A model generated the notes under the pieces. That model searched no databases and had not been told where the DNA came from. It worked only from the letters and a program-made list of their open reading frames with translations. Shown here piece by piece: positions 1 through 7,339 of a stretch of DNA of 27,379 bases; the first letter of the stretch is position 1; each line of letters begins with the position of its first letter. The position numbers and the translations under genes are program-made. The DNA comes from S144-45 sp015494035 (GTDB taxonomy: Bacteria > Pseudomonadota > Gammaproteobacteria > Xanthomonadales > Marinicellaceae): NCBI GenBank assembly GCA_027057345.1, contig JALUIX010000080.1:1-27379 (forward strand), in the 5' to 3' direction.

Positions 1-418
1 CCTTCAGGTTGCGTTGTTGCAATGTCAGGTTGGCCTGGGCGGTTTCAATATTCCGTTCCAGCGCGGCTTTGCGCTCATCGCGCAAGCGCATGATTTCCGC
101 TTCGCTGCCATAGATCTTAAGGATTTTTTCCCGCTGCTGGCGTTTTTCCTCGGCGGCCTTGCGGGCTTTTTCTGCCTCACTTTGGCGCAGGCGTTCGGCT
201 TCGCGTTCTTCCGGGGTTTTCGCACGCGCCACTTTGTCTACCACAACGCCCTGGGCGTTGAGTTTTTCGTGTGCTGCCTTGACCTGATCCGGCGGAATCT
301 GGTCGCTGTAATGCACTTTGCCGTCTTCATCGACCCAGCGGTAGAGTTTTTTGGCCTGTGCCTGAAAACCGGCCATCAGGACGGACAACAGGCACAGCAT
401 CAACAGTCGTTTGTTCAT
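1..418 (-). CDS. DUF4124 domain protein (3' end cut by window edge)
   Basis: The reading frame starts at ATG 418 on the minus strand and stays open to base 1, so the C-terminus is missing. The N-terminus (MNKRLLMLCLLSVLMAGFQAQA) looks like a cleavable signal peptide, so export to the periplasm is likely. It is followed directly by KKLYRWVDEDGKVHYSDQIP, the YRWVD-G-x-x-YSD pattern typical of DUF4124. The remainder is a charged Lys/Glu/Arg-rich stretch with a heptad-like pattern, probably a helical coiled coil. DUF4124 has no firmly assigned biochemical role that I know of. It lies 68 bp downstream of the AmpE-like gene on the same strand and may be cotranscribed with it. The family call is firm; the function is unknown. 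Confidence 0.8.
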   Translation of the reverse strand, partial: MNKRLLMLCLLSVLMAGFQAQAKKLYRWVDEDGKVHYSDQIPPDQVKAAHEKLNAQGVVVDKVARAKTPEEREAERLRQSEAEKARKAAEEKRQQREKILKIYGSEAEIMRLRDERKAALERNIETAQANLTLQQRNLK

Positions 419-486
419 GGTTTTTCCTCAGTTTTACTTCAGCTTATCTGTCGCAGTGGGTCAGGATCATTCCCTACGGGGCGAAA

Positions 487-1341
487 TCAGAAGCCGGCAA
501 TCACCAGCAGCGACAACACCACAAACCACACCACCAGCATGCGCCAGGTGAGCCGTGTGGTGCGTTCCAGCAGGGAAACCCGGCATTCGGGGTCATCGCT
601 GCCCAGGCAGTTGGCCACCGCAAATTCCATGCTCTGATAAAGGAACTTTTGTTGCAGGTGGCGGATGTTATCCCAGTTCAGGTAACGTTTCTTGATTTCC
701 CATATTTTTTCAAAGTCGCTGACCACCGCCAGCGCAATCACCATCAACCAAGACACCGGGTATTCCAGCACCAGCTTGAGGGTGGCAGCGGCTTGCCTGA
801 CCGATTCAGGCACATCGAAGCGACTCAGGCGTTCTGTAAGCCGATACAGCAAGGCGCCGGGAATGCCCAGCACCAGAAACCAGAAAAAAACCGCAAACCA
901 GCGTTCCAGCGTGGCCTGGGTGATGCGATCCACTTCGTTGAATTCGGCAATGCTGAATCGTTGGGTGACAGGTTCCCTGCCCTGCAGGAGCTGGCTGGGC
1001 ACATCGTCCTGGCTGTCGTCTTGCCGGGCTGCGCGAGCTTTGTCCTGCAGCGCCGTGACCTCCGCACGGACGCTGTCTGGCCCCAGACACCAGGCCACCA
1101 CCAGGGTAGAAACCAGCAATTGCAGCAAGTGGTTGTCGCCCACTAACACGTTCAACAGAACGGAAATCAGCAGCGTGGGCAGGCCAACAATCAGCAGTAC
1201 CAGCAATTCGCCAGAGCGCACCGGCACCCACTGAATAACTTTTTGCGCCCACCAGCGATACCAGCCAAACGACCGTAAACGACTGATGCCCGGCAGGTAA
1301 TGGCTGAGCAGAAAAGCAGTGAGCAGAACCAGTAATTTCAT
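487..1341 (-). CDS. ampE: AmpE-like inner-membrane protein (CobD/CbiB-related)
   Basis: A 284-residue membrane protein with about four hydrophobic segments: the N-terminus (MKLLVLLTAFLLSHYLPG), residues about 45-70, the segment around ERWFAVFFWFLVLGIPGALLYRLTERL, and the C-terminal WRMLVVWFVVLSLLVIAGF. Length, the ERWF-x-FFWF-x-x-x-G-x-x-G-x-x-x-YRL block and the C-terminal hydrophobic tail resemble AmpE. In enterobacteria AmpE is encoded with the amidase AmpD and linked to beta-lactamase regulation, although its own activity is poorly defined. Here it is not next to an amidase: it sits between rlmD (42 bp upstream) and a DUF4124 gene, all on the minus strand. An AmpD-type amidase lies at 22847-23458 in the same window. 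The family is likely; the resistance role is inference only. Confidence 0.65.
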   Translation of the reverse strand: MKLLVLLTAFLLSHYLPGISRLRSFGWYRWWAQKVIQWVPVRSGELLVLLIVGLPTLLISVLLNVLVGDNHLLQLLVSTLVVAWCLGPDSVRAEVTALQDKARAARQDDSQDDVPSQLLQGREPVTQRFSIAEFNEVDRITQATLERWFAVFFWFLVLGIPGALLYRLTERLSRFDVPESVRQAAATLKLVLEYPVSWLMVIALAVVSDFEKIWEIKKRYLNWDNIRHLQQKFLYQSMEFAVANCLGSDDPECRVSLLERTTRLTWRMLVVWFVVLSLLVIAGF

Positions 1342-1383
1342 GCGCCGAATTTTACCACAGTTCCGCTGAACGGCCTGTGAACA

Positions 1384-2712
1384 TCACCCCGTTCGCCGCT
1401 TGAACAGGGCAATGGATTCCACGTGTGAGGTGTGCGGGAACATGTCCATCACACCCGCCGAAACGAGTTCGTAGCCCAGCTCGTTCACCAGCCGGCCGGC
1501 ATCACGCGCCAGAGACGCCGGGTGGCAGGACACGTAAACCAGCGTCTCGGCCCCGGTGCGGGCAATGAGTGGCAGCACTTCCCAGGCCCCGCTGCGCGGT
1601 GGGTCAATCAGAACTTTGCTGTAGTCCTGCTTAAACCAGGGCGACTGGCTGTGGTCCTGGCGCAGGTCGGCGGCGTGAAAATTAACGTTGCTCAGGCCAT
1701 TGATTTCGGCATTAATGCGCGCGCGCTGAATCAGCCCTTCGTCGCCCTCGACACCAGTGACAGCCGCGGCGTGGCGCGCCAGTGGCAAGGTGAAGTTGCC
1801 CAGGCCACAAAACAGGTCGAGGATCCGGTCGTCCGGCTGGATGTCCAGCAAGGCCTTGACCCGGTGCAGCATTTTACGGTTCATGCCCTCATTGACCTGG
1901 ATAAAATCGGCCGGCTCGAATTGCAGGCGAATGTCGTCTTCGGGAAAAGTGAAAAACAGCGGCTGGCCACCGGCGGTGATTTCGTGCACGGTTTTTGGCC
2001 CTTTGGGTTGCAGGAAAATCCGTAGCCGGTGTTTTTCGGCAAAAGCCAGTAGTTTTTCCCGGTCGGCTTCATTGACCGGTTTCAGGTGGCGAATAATCAG
2101 GGCAGTGTCTTCTGCCCCCACCGAAGCTTCGATTTGCGCGACGTGCTGGCGGATGCGCAAGCTGCCAATGAGTTCGGTCAAGGGCTGAATCAGCTGATCC
2201 AGCGGTGATTTAAGCACATGGCAATAATTCATATCGGCCACATATCGGCCATTTTTTTCCCGAAAGCCCACCAACACACGGTCTTTGCCCTTGACGTAAC
2301 GTACACTTAATCGTGCCCGCCGGCGGTAGTGCCACTGGGCATCGGTGAGTGGCGGCAACCACTGCGCCGGCTGCACGTGGCCGATCTTGGCCAGGTTCTG
2401 GCGCAAGGTATTTTCCTTGAAAGCAATCTGTTTTTCCGGCGCCAGATGCATCATCGAGCAGCCGTTACAGACGCCGTAAAATTCGCATTTGGGTTCGACC
2501 CGATCCGGCGATGGCTCCAAAATGGTTTCGGCGCGGGCCTCGTCAAACTGGCGAGTGCCGCCGATGTAGCGCGCAATCACCCGTTCGCCGGGCAAGGCAC
2601 CATTCACAAACAGCACTTTTTTGCCCACCCGGGCGATGCCGCGGCCATCGTGGCTCAGGTCCTCGATCACCACTTCTACCGGTTCGCGATCACGAATGCG
2701 TTGTCGTGCCAT
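1384..2712 (-). CDS. rlmD: 23S rRNA (uracil-1939-C5)-methyltransferase RlmD
   Basis: A 442-residue SAM-dependent RNA m5U methyltransferase, acting on 23S rRNA in the cytoplasm. An N-terminal TRAM domain (about 1-65) precedes the cysteine cluster CEFYGVCNGC (C76, C82, C85) and C164 in MNYCHVL, the four ligands expected for the [4Fe-4S] cluster. The SAM site is the DLFCGLGNFTLPLA segment. The catalytic cysteine is in VSCHPASLARD (C396) and the catalytic base is E432 in SHVESIALF. The length equals the usual family size. ATG 2712 is preceded by an AAAGGAAAA ribosome site. In E. coli rlmD is next to barA; here a receiver-HPt gene resembling the BarA C-terminus lies about 3.7 kb away. Confidence 0.95.
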   Translation of the reverse strand: MARQRIRDREPVEVVIEDLSHDGRGIARVGKKVLFVNGALPGERVIARYIGGTRQFDEARAETILEPSPDRVEPKCEFYGVCNGCSMMHLAPEKQIAFKENTLRQNLAKIGHVQPAQWLPPLTDAQWHYRRRARLSVRYVKGKDRVLVGFREKNGRYVADMNYCHVLKSPLDQLIQPLTELIGSLRIRQHVAQIEASVGAEDTALIIRHLKPVNEADREKLLAFAEKHRLRIFLQPKGPKTVHEITAGGQPLFFTFPEDDIRLQFEPADFIQVNEGMNRKMLHRVKALLDIQPDDRILDLFCGLGNFTLPLARHAAAVTGVEGDEGLIQRARINAEINGLSNVNFHAADLRQDHSQSPWFKQDYSKVLIDPPRSGAWEVLPLIARTGAETLVYVSCHPASLARDAGRLVNELGYELVSAGVMDMFPHTSHVESIALFKRRTG

Positions 2713-2820
2713 GAAATTTTCCTTTTATTCGTTAGTTCTGGTTCCTGGAACCAGCAATCCATACTACGTTACTAGGTTACTACGTTATGCTGGGTTAGGC
2801 CGGTTCTCAATCCCGGCCAT
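2713..2820 (-). other. rlmD upstream region with palindrome and direct repeat
   Basis: This is the leader of rlmD read on the minus strand. It contains a perfect 8-bp inverted repeat with a 1-nt centre, CTGGTTCC-T-GGAACCAG (2738-2754). It also has a 10-bp direct repeat, TACTACGTTA (2762-2771 and 2778-2787), with a 16-bp period. The palindrome could be an operator or a short hairpin in the leader RNA. I see no confident -35/-10 pair, so the promoter is not assigned. Confidence 0.4.
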
Positions 2821-2849
2821 AAAAAGGGCCAGTCAGCAATGGACTGGCC
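2821..2849 (-). terminator. Rho-independent terminator, probably the original ydbL terminator
   Basis: Read on the minus strand, GGCCAGTC and GACTGGCC form an 8-bp GC-rich stem with a 7-nt loop, followed by CTTTTTA. It lies downstream of ydbL but is now separated from its stop codon by the nested mobile elements at 2889-3211. Without the elements it would lie about 35 bp after the reconstructed original stop. It also insulates rlmD from the upstream genes. Confidence 0.7.
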
Positions 2850-2888
2850 ACGTGGTTCAATGGGTTTTCCGCCTGGGGCGTTATTTAA

Positions 2889-3211
2889 GGAAGTTCTGAT
2901 TGAATCTGGCGCGAACAGATTGGCGTGTAAAATTGTTCAGTTCAAGGGAAGCTCTGATTGAATCGTGAACTCGCTTCTCACACCATAAATGTCCGATAAC
3001 TGCGTTGAAGTCCTTGCCAATAGCTCGCTATTGGCCGCGAACTTCGCCTTGTTCTCGAACATTTCTGGCATAAGCTGCTTCGTCCAGGTTCAATCAGGGC
3101 TTCCCAAAGCGCAAGCCGCACGCAATAGCAAGGCTATTGGGAAGGTTTGCAACGCAGAAATGGACGATTTTACGCCGCAAGATGCCGTGTCACGATTCGA
3201 TCAGAGCTTCC
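2889..3211 (+). mobile_element. MITE-like element, type A copy 1, interrupted by a type B copy
   Basis: The ends are GGAAGTTCTGATTGAATC on the left and GATTCGATCAGAGCTTCC on the right, imperfect inverted repeats of the family terminus. Flanking tetramers are TTAA (2885-2888) and TTGA (3212-3215), an imperfect target duplication. Removing the nested type B element (2947-3104) and its 4-bp duplication leaves 161 bp, the same length as the type A copies at 6182 and 24383. The interior carries the CAATAGC-AAG-GCTATTG hairpin. There is no coding capacity for a transposase, so mobilisation must have been in trans. The right end overlaps the 3' end of ydbL. Confidence 0.85.
2947..3104 (+). mobile_element. 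MITE-like element, type B copy 1, nested in type A
   Basis: 158 bp, bounded by GGAAGCTCTGATTGAATC and its near-inverse GGTTCAATCAGGGCTTCC. Flanking tetramers are CAAG (2943-2946) and CAAA (3105-3108), matching the single CAAG present at this position in uninterrupted type A copies. The centre is a 9-bp palindromic stem GCCAATAGC-TC-GCTATTGGC, with outer pairing between AAATGT and ACATTT. It is closely similar to the type B copy at 7182-7339. It is non-coding. Confidence 0.85.
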
Positions 3212-3861
3212 TTGACTGCCCAGGTCCCGTCGGGTTTTTGGTAATGCCAGCCCTTATGGGCCTTGGCAATCCACTGTTTGACGAAAACCTGACGGATTTC
3301 CTCTTCCCATTCCGGGTGGCCATTGGCCACGGCCAGTTCGCGGTACAGGGCCTTGCGGTCACGGTTTTCATCCGCCACGACCTTTTTCACCAACTGGCGT
3401 TCTTTCAGGCCCAGGCCGCTGACAGCGAGGATTTCCACAAATCCCTGGTTATTGAAGCCGATCACGCCCTGATCCAACCATTTTTTCAGGTATTGTTCGT
3501 AACGCTGCTTCATGCGCTGCTTGATTTCGTTAATGGCCGGGGAAGAAATGTCAATATTGGCCTTGGCCTGGGCCACCGGAATCACCCAGTTGACGGGATT
3601 GATCCGTTGCCACAAGGCCCCTTGCGGGTTGTCACCTTCTGGCGGGGCTTCAGTGTCGGGCGCATTGCCATCTTCATCCCCGATAATTTCTTCCACCAGC
3701 TTGCCGGCAGCGGATTCCGCTTCGGCGGCCGGAAAATAGACATTAATGGTGACGCAGGCGGTAAAAAACACGGTGGCTGCCGTGAGCGTCAACCAGCGCA
3801 CACGGCGGTACCATGGGTTATTTGCGGGGGTTGTGGGCTTGATGGCTGCGTTTGTGGACAT
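3190..3861 (-). CDS. ydbL: YdbL-like DUF1318 lipoprotein with a mobile-element-derived C-terminus
   Basis: 223 residues. A hydrophobic N-terminal segment ends in FFTAC (C36), a plausible lipobox, followed by VTINVYFPAAEAESAAGKLV as in DUF1318 proteins. The C-terminal half (IKQRMKQRYEQYLKKWLDQG to WHYQKPDGTWAVK) matches the YdbL/DUF1318 core. In E. coli ydbL is encoded with ydbH and ynbE, and YdbH functions in phospholipid traffic to the outer membrane. Here it lies 123 bp downstream of the ydbH-like gene on the same strand, with no ynbE visible between them. The last six residues (EALIES) and the TGA stop come from the terminal repeat of the element at 2889-3211; the flanks imply an ancestral end AVK-stop. 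Family call good; lipidation inferred. Confidence 0.85.
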   Translation of the reverse strand: MSTNAAIKPTTPANNPWYRRVRWLTLTAATVFFTACVTINVYFPAAEAESAAGKLVEEIIGDEDGNAPDTEAPPEGDNPQGALWQRINPVNWVIPVAQAKANIDISSPAINEIKQRMKQRYEQYLKKWLDQGVIGFNNQGFVEILAVSGLGLKERQLVKKVVADENRDRKALYRELAVANGHPEWEEEIRQVFVKQWIAKAHKGWHYQKPDGTWAVKEALIES

Positions 3862-3891
3862 GGGTTCTCTCCGGTTGAGACATTTGCAGTC

Positions 3892-3897
3892 ATTATA
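3892..3897 (-). promoter_or_regulatory. Predicted -10 box for the ydbL-like gene
   Basis: The minus strand reads GCGTTATAATGAC, a perfect TATAAT, about 30 bp upstream of the ATG at 3861. No good -35 hexamer is seen at 16-18 bp. It would allow ydbL to be transcribed independently of the ydbH-like gene. Confidence 0.4.
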
Positions 3898-3984
3898 ACG
3901 CGACTTGCCAACGGTAGCTGAACGAAGCCAAGCACGGCCCGCAGTGGCTGAACACGTTGGAATGCCGCGAAGACAGCGCCGCTC

Positions 3985-6081
3985 TTACTTGACCGTGGCA
4001 TCGGTGTAGTTCCGGTTCAGCAACCGATCCAGAAATTCCTCCCAGTCGATAAATCGCTGGTAGCCGATGATATTGACGCGCGGCAAGCCGCCACCTTCCA
4101 CCAGCAAATAGCCACCGTTGAACTCGCGAATACCGCCCATTTCACAGACCTCACGTCGCAGGCGACAGCGCATGCCCAGACGGCGGTAACGGAACCGCTT
4201 GAAAAATCGCAGAAAAGAGCGGGAAATGGCCCCCTGCACACCGCCCAGGGAACTGATCCGGTCCAGGGCTTTCTGGCTCAGGGTCTGCTTGATGCCCTTG
4301 CGCCTGACGGAATGAATTTCAGCATCCATGCGGTCGGTTTTCCAGTTGGTGATACGCAGACCACCCACGGCACCGGCCACCAGACCGGTAATTTCACCAA
4401 AATCAAAGGTGGTGGTGATTTGCTTCAGGTTCAGGCCGTCAAAAATGATATCAGCCGCAATCACCGGCGCAACGCCAAACAGCCGTTCCATGGCCAGGTG
4501 GCTGATTTTCAGCTGACCGTCGAAAACCGCCACGTCGATGACGCCATCAAACACAATCTGTTCGCCTTTCTTGTGCATGCCCGGTATTTTCCCGGCAATG
4601 GTGCCGTGCATGACGGGCCAGCCCAGTTTTTGCGTGATCAGGGCCAGCGACACGGGTTCAATTTCTCCGCTGAAATCAATATCAATGGCGGGTGAAAACA
4701 CATGGCTCACAAACAGGTGGTTCACCACCAAGGCGCCATCAAACACTGGCAGGTAACTGTGATCGGGAAAGCGCAAGCTGTCTCCGGCAAAGAAAAACCC
4801 CAGGCCCGAAGCCTTGACCGGCAAACCGGCCAGCAGCAGCGATTCCCAGCTCAGACTGGAAGGTGGCACCGGTGCCTCGGCCCGCCAGTGCAATTCACCG
4901 ACCAGCGCGCTGGCCTGAAGCTTTCTGGCAGGCGCTTCGCCATCCAGGCGGGTTAGGAACACATCGGCGCTTTGCCAACGGTTGTGCTCGCGGCGCAGTG
5001 CTCCGGATACCTGGCCGCTCAGCCGGGCATCGGCCAAGCCCTTGAGCGCCAGAAAATCTTTTAAATACAGTCGGTTAAGGGCTTCCATGTCCTGTACCTG
5101 AAAGCGAACAAACTGGCTTTCCGGCAGCCCCCCGGCTGTGAAATCACTCAGCGTGAAATCGCTACTCAACACGCCCGGCACGGCCAGGTGCAGCAGCGCC
5201 TTTTCCGGCTTTCCGTCTGGCCCCAGAAAAGCATTGAGGGAAAACAACAGCGGCTGTTCGGCAAAGTTAAAGTAGAAATCCCCCAGCAAAGCCTCCCCGC
5301 TGTCTAGCCGCCCGTGGCTGATTTCAATCACCTGCCTGTCAGCGGCCCGGCGGTCGCTGCGCGTTTGCCGCACGTGGATCTGCCCATGCATGCCCACATT
5401 CGCGAGCACAAAATAACCATCGTCGCTTTCCCAATCGATAGAATCCAGCGAAAAATCCCCGCCAAGCATCCAGCTGGCTGTGCTGGTGGGCACACGCCAG
5501 TGGCCACTGAGTCGGGCATCTTGCGGCGACAGAGACGACTTGCCTGATTCAGGAACCCGCCCCGCCCAACGCAGCAGTTCACCCACAGGCCAGCGCCGGG
5601 CTTCCAGGTTCAGGGAGCTGTCCGGTGAAAACGACAGCCGCAGCTGGCCGCCACCCTGGCCGATGGCCATTTGCCAGAGGCCAGTAAGCGCGTCGTAGCT
5701 CCACTGCAGCGGGTAGTTTAGTGTCAGGTCTTGCCTGCCATGGCGGACAGTAGCCTGCAGGTGGCCCTGCTGACACTGCGTGCGCGGATAGATGACCACC
5801 TGCCCCGGACACCTCAGGCGTCCCTGGGAGGAAAACAGCTGCCACTGTGGCCAGGAAAAGTCTCTCCATTCCAGAACCATGGCCGAATGTGCGGACTGGT
5901 CAGTGCTTTGCACTGTAGCAGCGTGAAGGGCTTCCTGCCGCAGTTGTAGACTGCCCACTGACCACGAAAACGCCGCTGGCGCTGTTGCCACAGACACGGC
6001 TTCGGGTGCGGGCAGCGGGTGTGCCTTCAGCGGCCCGGGTAAGGCCATCAAGAGCAGATAAATCCAGAACACAGGACGCAT
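3985..6081 (-). CDS. ydbH: YdbH-like envelope protein (AsmA/TamB-like superfamily)
   Basis: 698 residues with an N-terminal hydrophobic signal or anchor (WIYLLLMALPGPLKA) and a long, mostly beta-rich body. The C-terminal part carries the recognisable YdbH block. It includes VSLALITQKLGWPVMHGTIAGKIPG, then a repeat of F-D-G motifs, an MERLFGV segment, FRYRRLGMRCRL, VCEMGGI and YLLVEGGGLPRVNIIGYQR-x-x-DW. E. coli YdbH acts redundantly with TamB and YhdP in moving phospholipids between the membranes. This copy is shorter than E. coli YdbH (roughly 880 residues). The ATG at 6081 has only a weak ribosome site, so the exact start is uncertain. Downstream lies the ydbL-like gene, as in E. coli. Confidence 0.8.
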   Translation of the reverse strand: MRPVFWIYLLLMALPGPLKAHPLPAPEAVSVATAPAAFSWSVGSLQLRQEALHAATVQSTDQSAHSAMVLEWRDFSWPQWQLFSSQGRLRCPGQVVIYPRTQCQQGHLQATVRHGRQDLTLNYPLQWSYDALTGLWQMAIGQGGGQLRLSFSPDSSLNLEARRWPVGELLRWAGRVPESGKSSLSPQDARLSGHWRVPTSTASWMLGGDFSLDSIDWESDDGYFVLANVGMHGQIHVRQTRSDRRAADRQVIEISHGRLDSGEALLGDFYFNFAEQPLLFSLNAFLGPDGKPEKALLHLAVPGVLSSDFTLSDFTAGGLPESQFVRFQVQDMEALNRLYLKDFLALKGLADARLSGQVSGALRREHNRWQSADVFLTRLDGEAPARKLQASALVGELHWRAEAPVPPSSLSWESLLLAGLPVKASGLGFFFAGDSLRFPDHSYLPVFDGALVVNHLFVSHVFSPAIDIDFSGEIEPVSLALITQKLGWPVMHGTIAGKIPGMHKKGEQIVFDGVIDVAVFDGQLKISHLAMERLFGVAPVIAADIIFDGLNLKQITTTFDFGEITGLVAGAVGGLRITNWKTDRMDAEIHSVRRKGIKQTLSQKALDRISSLGGVQGAISRSFLRFFKRFRYRRLGMRCRLRREVCEMGGIREFNGGYLLVEGGGLPRVNIIGYQRFIDWEEFLDRLLNRNYTDATVK

Positions 6082-6181
6082 AAGCGCATGATACTATTCC
6101 CTGAGCCAAAAGTGGCCCAAGCAAAAAGCAAGATAGCCACCCAAGACCGGAAACAATCATATTCAGCGTTTATGTTGTTAA

Positions 6182-6342
6182 GGAAGCTCTGATTGAATCT
6201 GGCGCGAACAGATTGTCGTGAAAAATTGTTCAGTTCAAGGCGCAAACCGCACGCAATAGCAAGGCTATTGGGAAGGTTTGCAACGCAGAAATGGATGATT
6301 TTATGCCGCAAGATGCCGTGTCACGATTCAATCAGAGGCTCC
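6182..6342 (+). mobile_element. MITE-like element, type A copy 2
   Basis: 161 bp with termini GGAAGCTCTGATTGAATC and GATTCAATCAGAGGCTCC, flanked by a perfect TTAA duplication (6178-6181 and 6343-6346). The interior contains GCAAACC / GGTTTGC pairing around the CAATAGC-AAG-GCTATTG hairpin. It lies between the divergent ydbH-like and receiver-HPt genes, so it separates the latter from whatever promoter lay further upstream. An ATG at 6291 inside it is in frame with the receiver gene but is not the likely start. Confidence 0.88.
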
Positions 6343-6368
6343 TTAAAGGACATGCACAAGGAGCAGCC

Positions 6369-7181
6369 ATGCACAGGACTCAGGGAATGACCGGCGCAAC
6401 ACGCGGCCATCACAAAGATGTACTGATTGTGGATGACAACCCCATCAATCAGGTGTATTTCAGTGCCGCCCTGCGCAAGGGCGGGTATGACATTCTTTCG
6501 GCCACTTCCGGTGCCGAGGCGCTGTCCAGCGCGGATCAATGGCTGTTTCATCTGATTTTGATGGACATTCGCATGCCCAACATGGATGGGTACAGCACGG
6601 TCGAGGCCCTGCGTGGCCAGTCGACACTGAACCGCCAGACACCGGTAGTGGCCATTTCCGCCGAATCGCTGGACAAAGACAGGGTTGCCCTGTTTGATGA
6701 TTTTTTGATTAAGCCCGTGCCCCGGCAAAACCTGCTGGCACTGGTGGCACGCTTTGTGCCTGGCCCGAAAGCCGAAACAGCCAACAACAGCGGACAAACA
6801 AAAAATGCACACACCCGGCAGTCGCCAGAAGCGGAGCAAGCGGTTCACCCGCCGGCCATTGATCGCCAGCAGGCCCTGGCCGCCACCGGACAGGACGCAC
6901 AAATTGCCCAACACCTGCAGGCCATGCTGAAAAAGGAATTGCCCGGCCAGTTAGTGCAAATGCGGCAATTAAACAGTGCGCGCGATACCCTGGCCTTGCG
7001 CGAACTGCTACACCGCATGCTGGGTTCGGCCAGTTTCTGTGGCGCCACCCACCTTGGTCAGCAACTGCGCCACTACAGCAATGTAATCAAAGACCCGGCC
7101 AGCCAGCCAGCCGCCTGGGACGAAGCCCTGCAGCGGGTGGAAACCGCCACCGCCGAGGTGCTGAAGGCACTCAGCCACTAA
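6369..7181 (+). CDS. Orphan receiver-HPt protein (BarA/GacS C-terminus-like)
   Basis: A 270-residue soluble phosphorelay protein. The receiver domain spans about 17-130, with the acidic pair D22/D23, phospho-acceptor D66 in LILMDIRMPNMDG and K115 in LIKPVP. A low-complexity linker (about 132-162) leads to an HPt domain with H215 in LLHRMLGSASFCGATHL, close to the BarA/GacS HPt consensus. No kinase, sensor or output domain is present. It probably acts as a phosphate shuttle for an unlinked hybrid kinase, or is a detached remnant of one. The start is placed at ATG 6369 because AAGGAG lies 5 bp upstream; the longer frame to 6291 reads into the mobile element. Its TAA stop coincides with the CTAA target site of the next element. 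Confidence 0.85.
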   Translation: MHRTQGMTGATRGHHKDVLIVDDNPINQVYFSAALRKGGYDILSATSGAEALSSADQWLFHLILMDIRMPNMDGYSTVEALRGQSTLNRQTPVVAISAESLDKDRVALFDDFLIKPVPRQNLLALVARFVPGPKAETANNSGQTKNAHTRQSPEAEQAVHPPAIDRQQALAATGQDAQIAQHLQAMLKKELPGQLVQMRQLNSARDTLALRELLHRMLGSASFCGATHLGQQLRHYSNVIKDPASQPAAWDEALQRVETATAEVLKALSH

Positions 7182-7339
7182 GGAAGCTCTGATCGAATCA
7201 TGAACTCGCTTCTCACACCTGAAATGTCCGATAACCGTGTTGAAGTCATTGCCAATAGCTTGCTATTGGCTACGGACTTCGCCTTGTTCTCAAACATTTC
7301 CAGCATAATCTGCTTCGTCCAGATTCAATCAGAGCTTCC
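7182..7339 (+). mobile_element. MITE-like element, type B copy 2
   Basis: 158 bp with termini GGAAGCTCTGATCGAATC and GATTCAATCAGAGCTTCC, flanked by CTAA (7178-7181) and CTGA (7340-7343). The core palindrome is GCCAATAGC-TT-GCTATTGGC, enclosed by GAAGTC/GACTTC and GAAATGT/ACATTTC pairing. It sits exactly between two convergent genes. The left target tetramer holds the TAA stop of the receiver-HPt gene, and the right terminus now encodes the last residues and stop of pdxJ. Confidence 0.88.

Noticed and set aside
2989..3921. 310-codon plus-strand frame across the elements and over ydbL
   Set aside because: It is antisense to a recognisable DUF1318 gene and its start lies in the type B element; no family resemblance.
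6291..6368. Earlier in-frame ATG for the receiver-HPt gene, giving an N-terminus MDDFMPQDAVSRFNQ
   Set aside because: This stretch is type A element sequence; the same peptide (MDDFTPQDAVSRFDQ-like) appears in the other type A copies. The ATG at 6369 has a good ribosome site.
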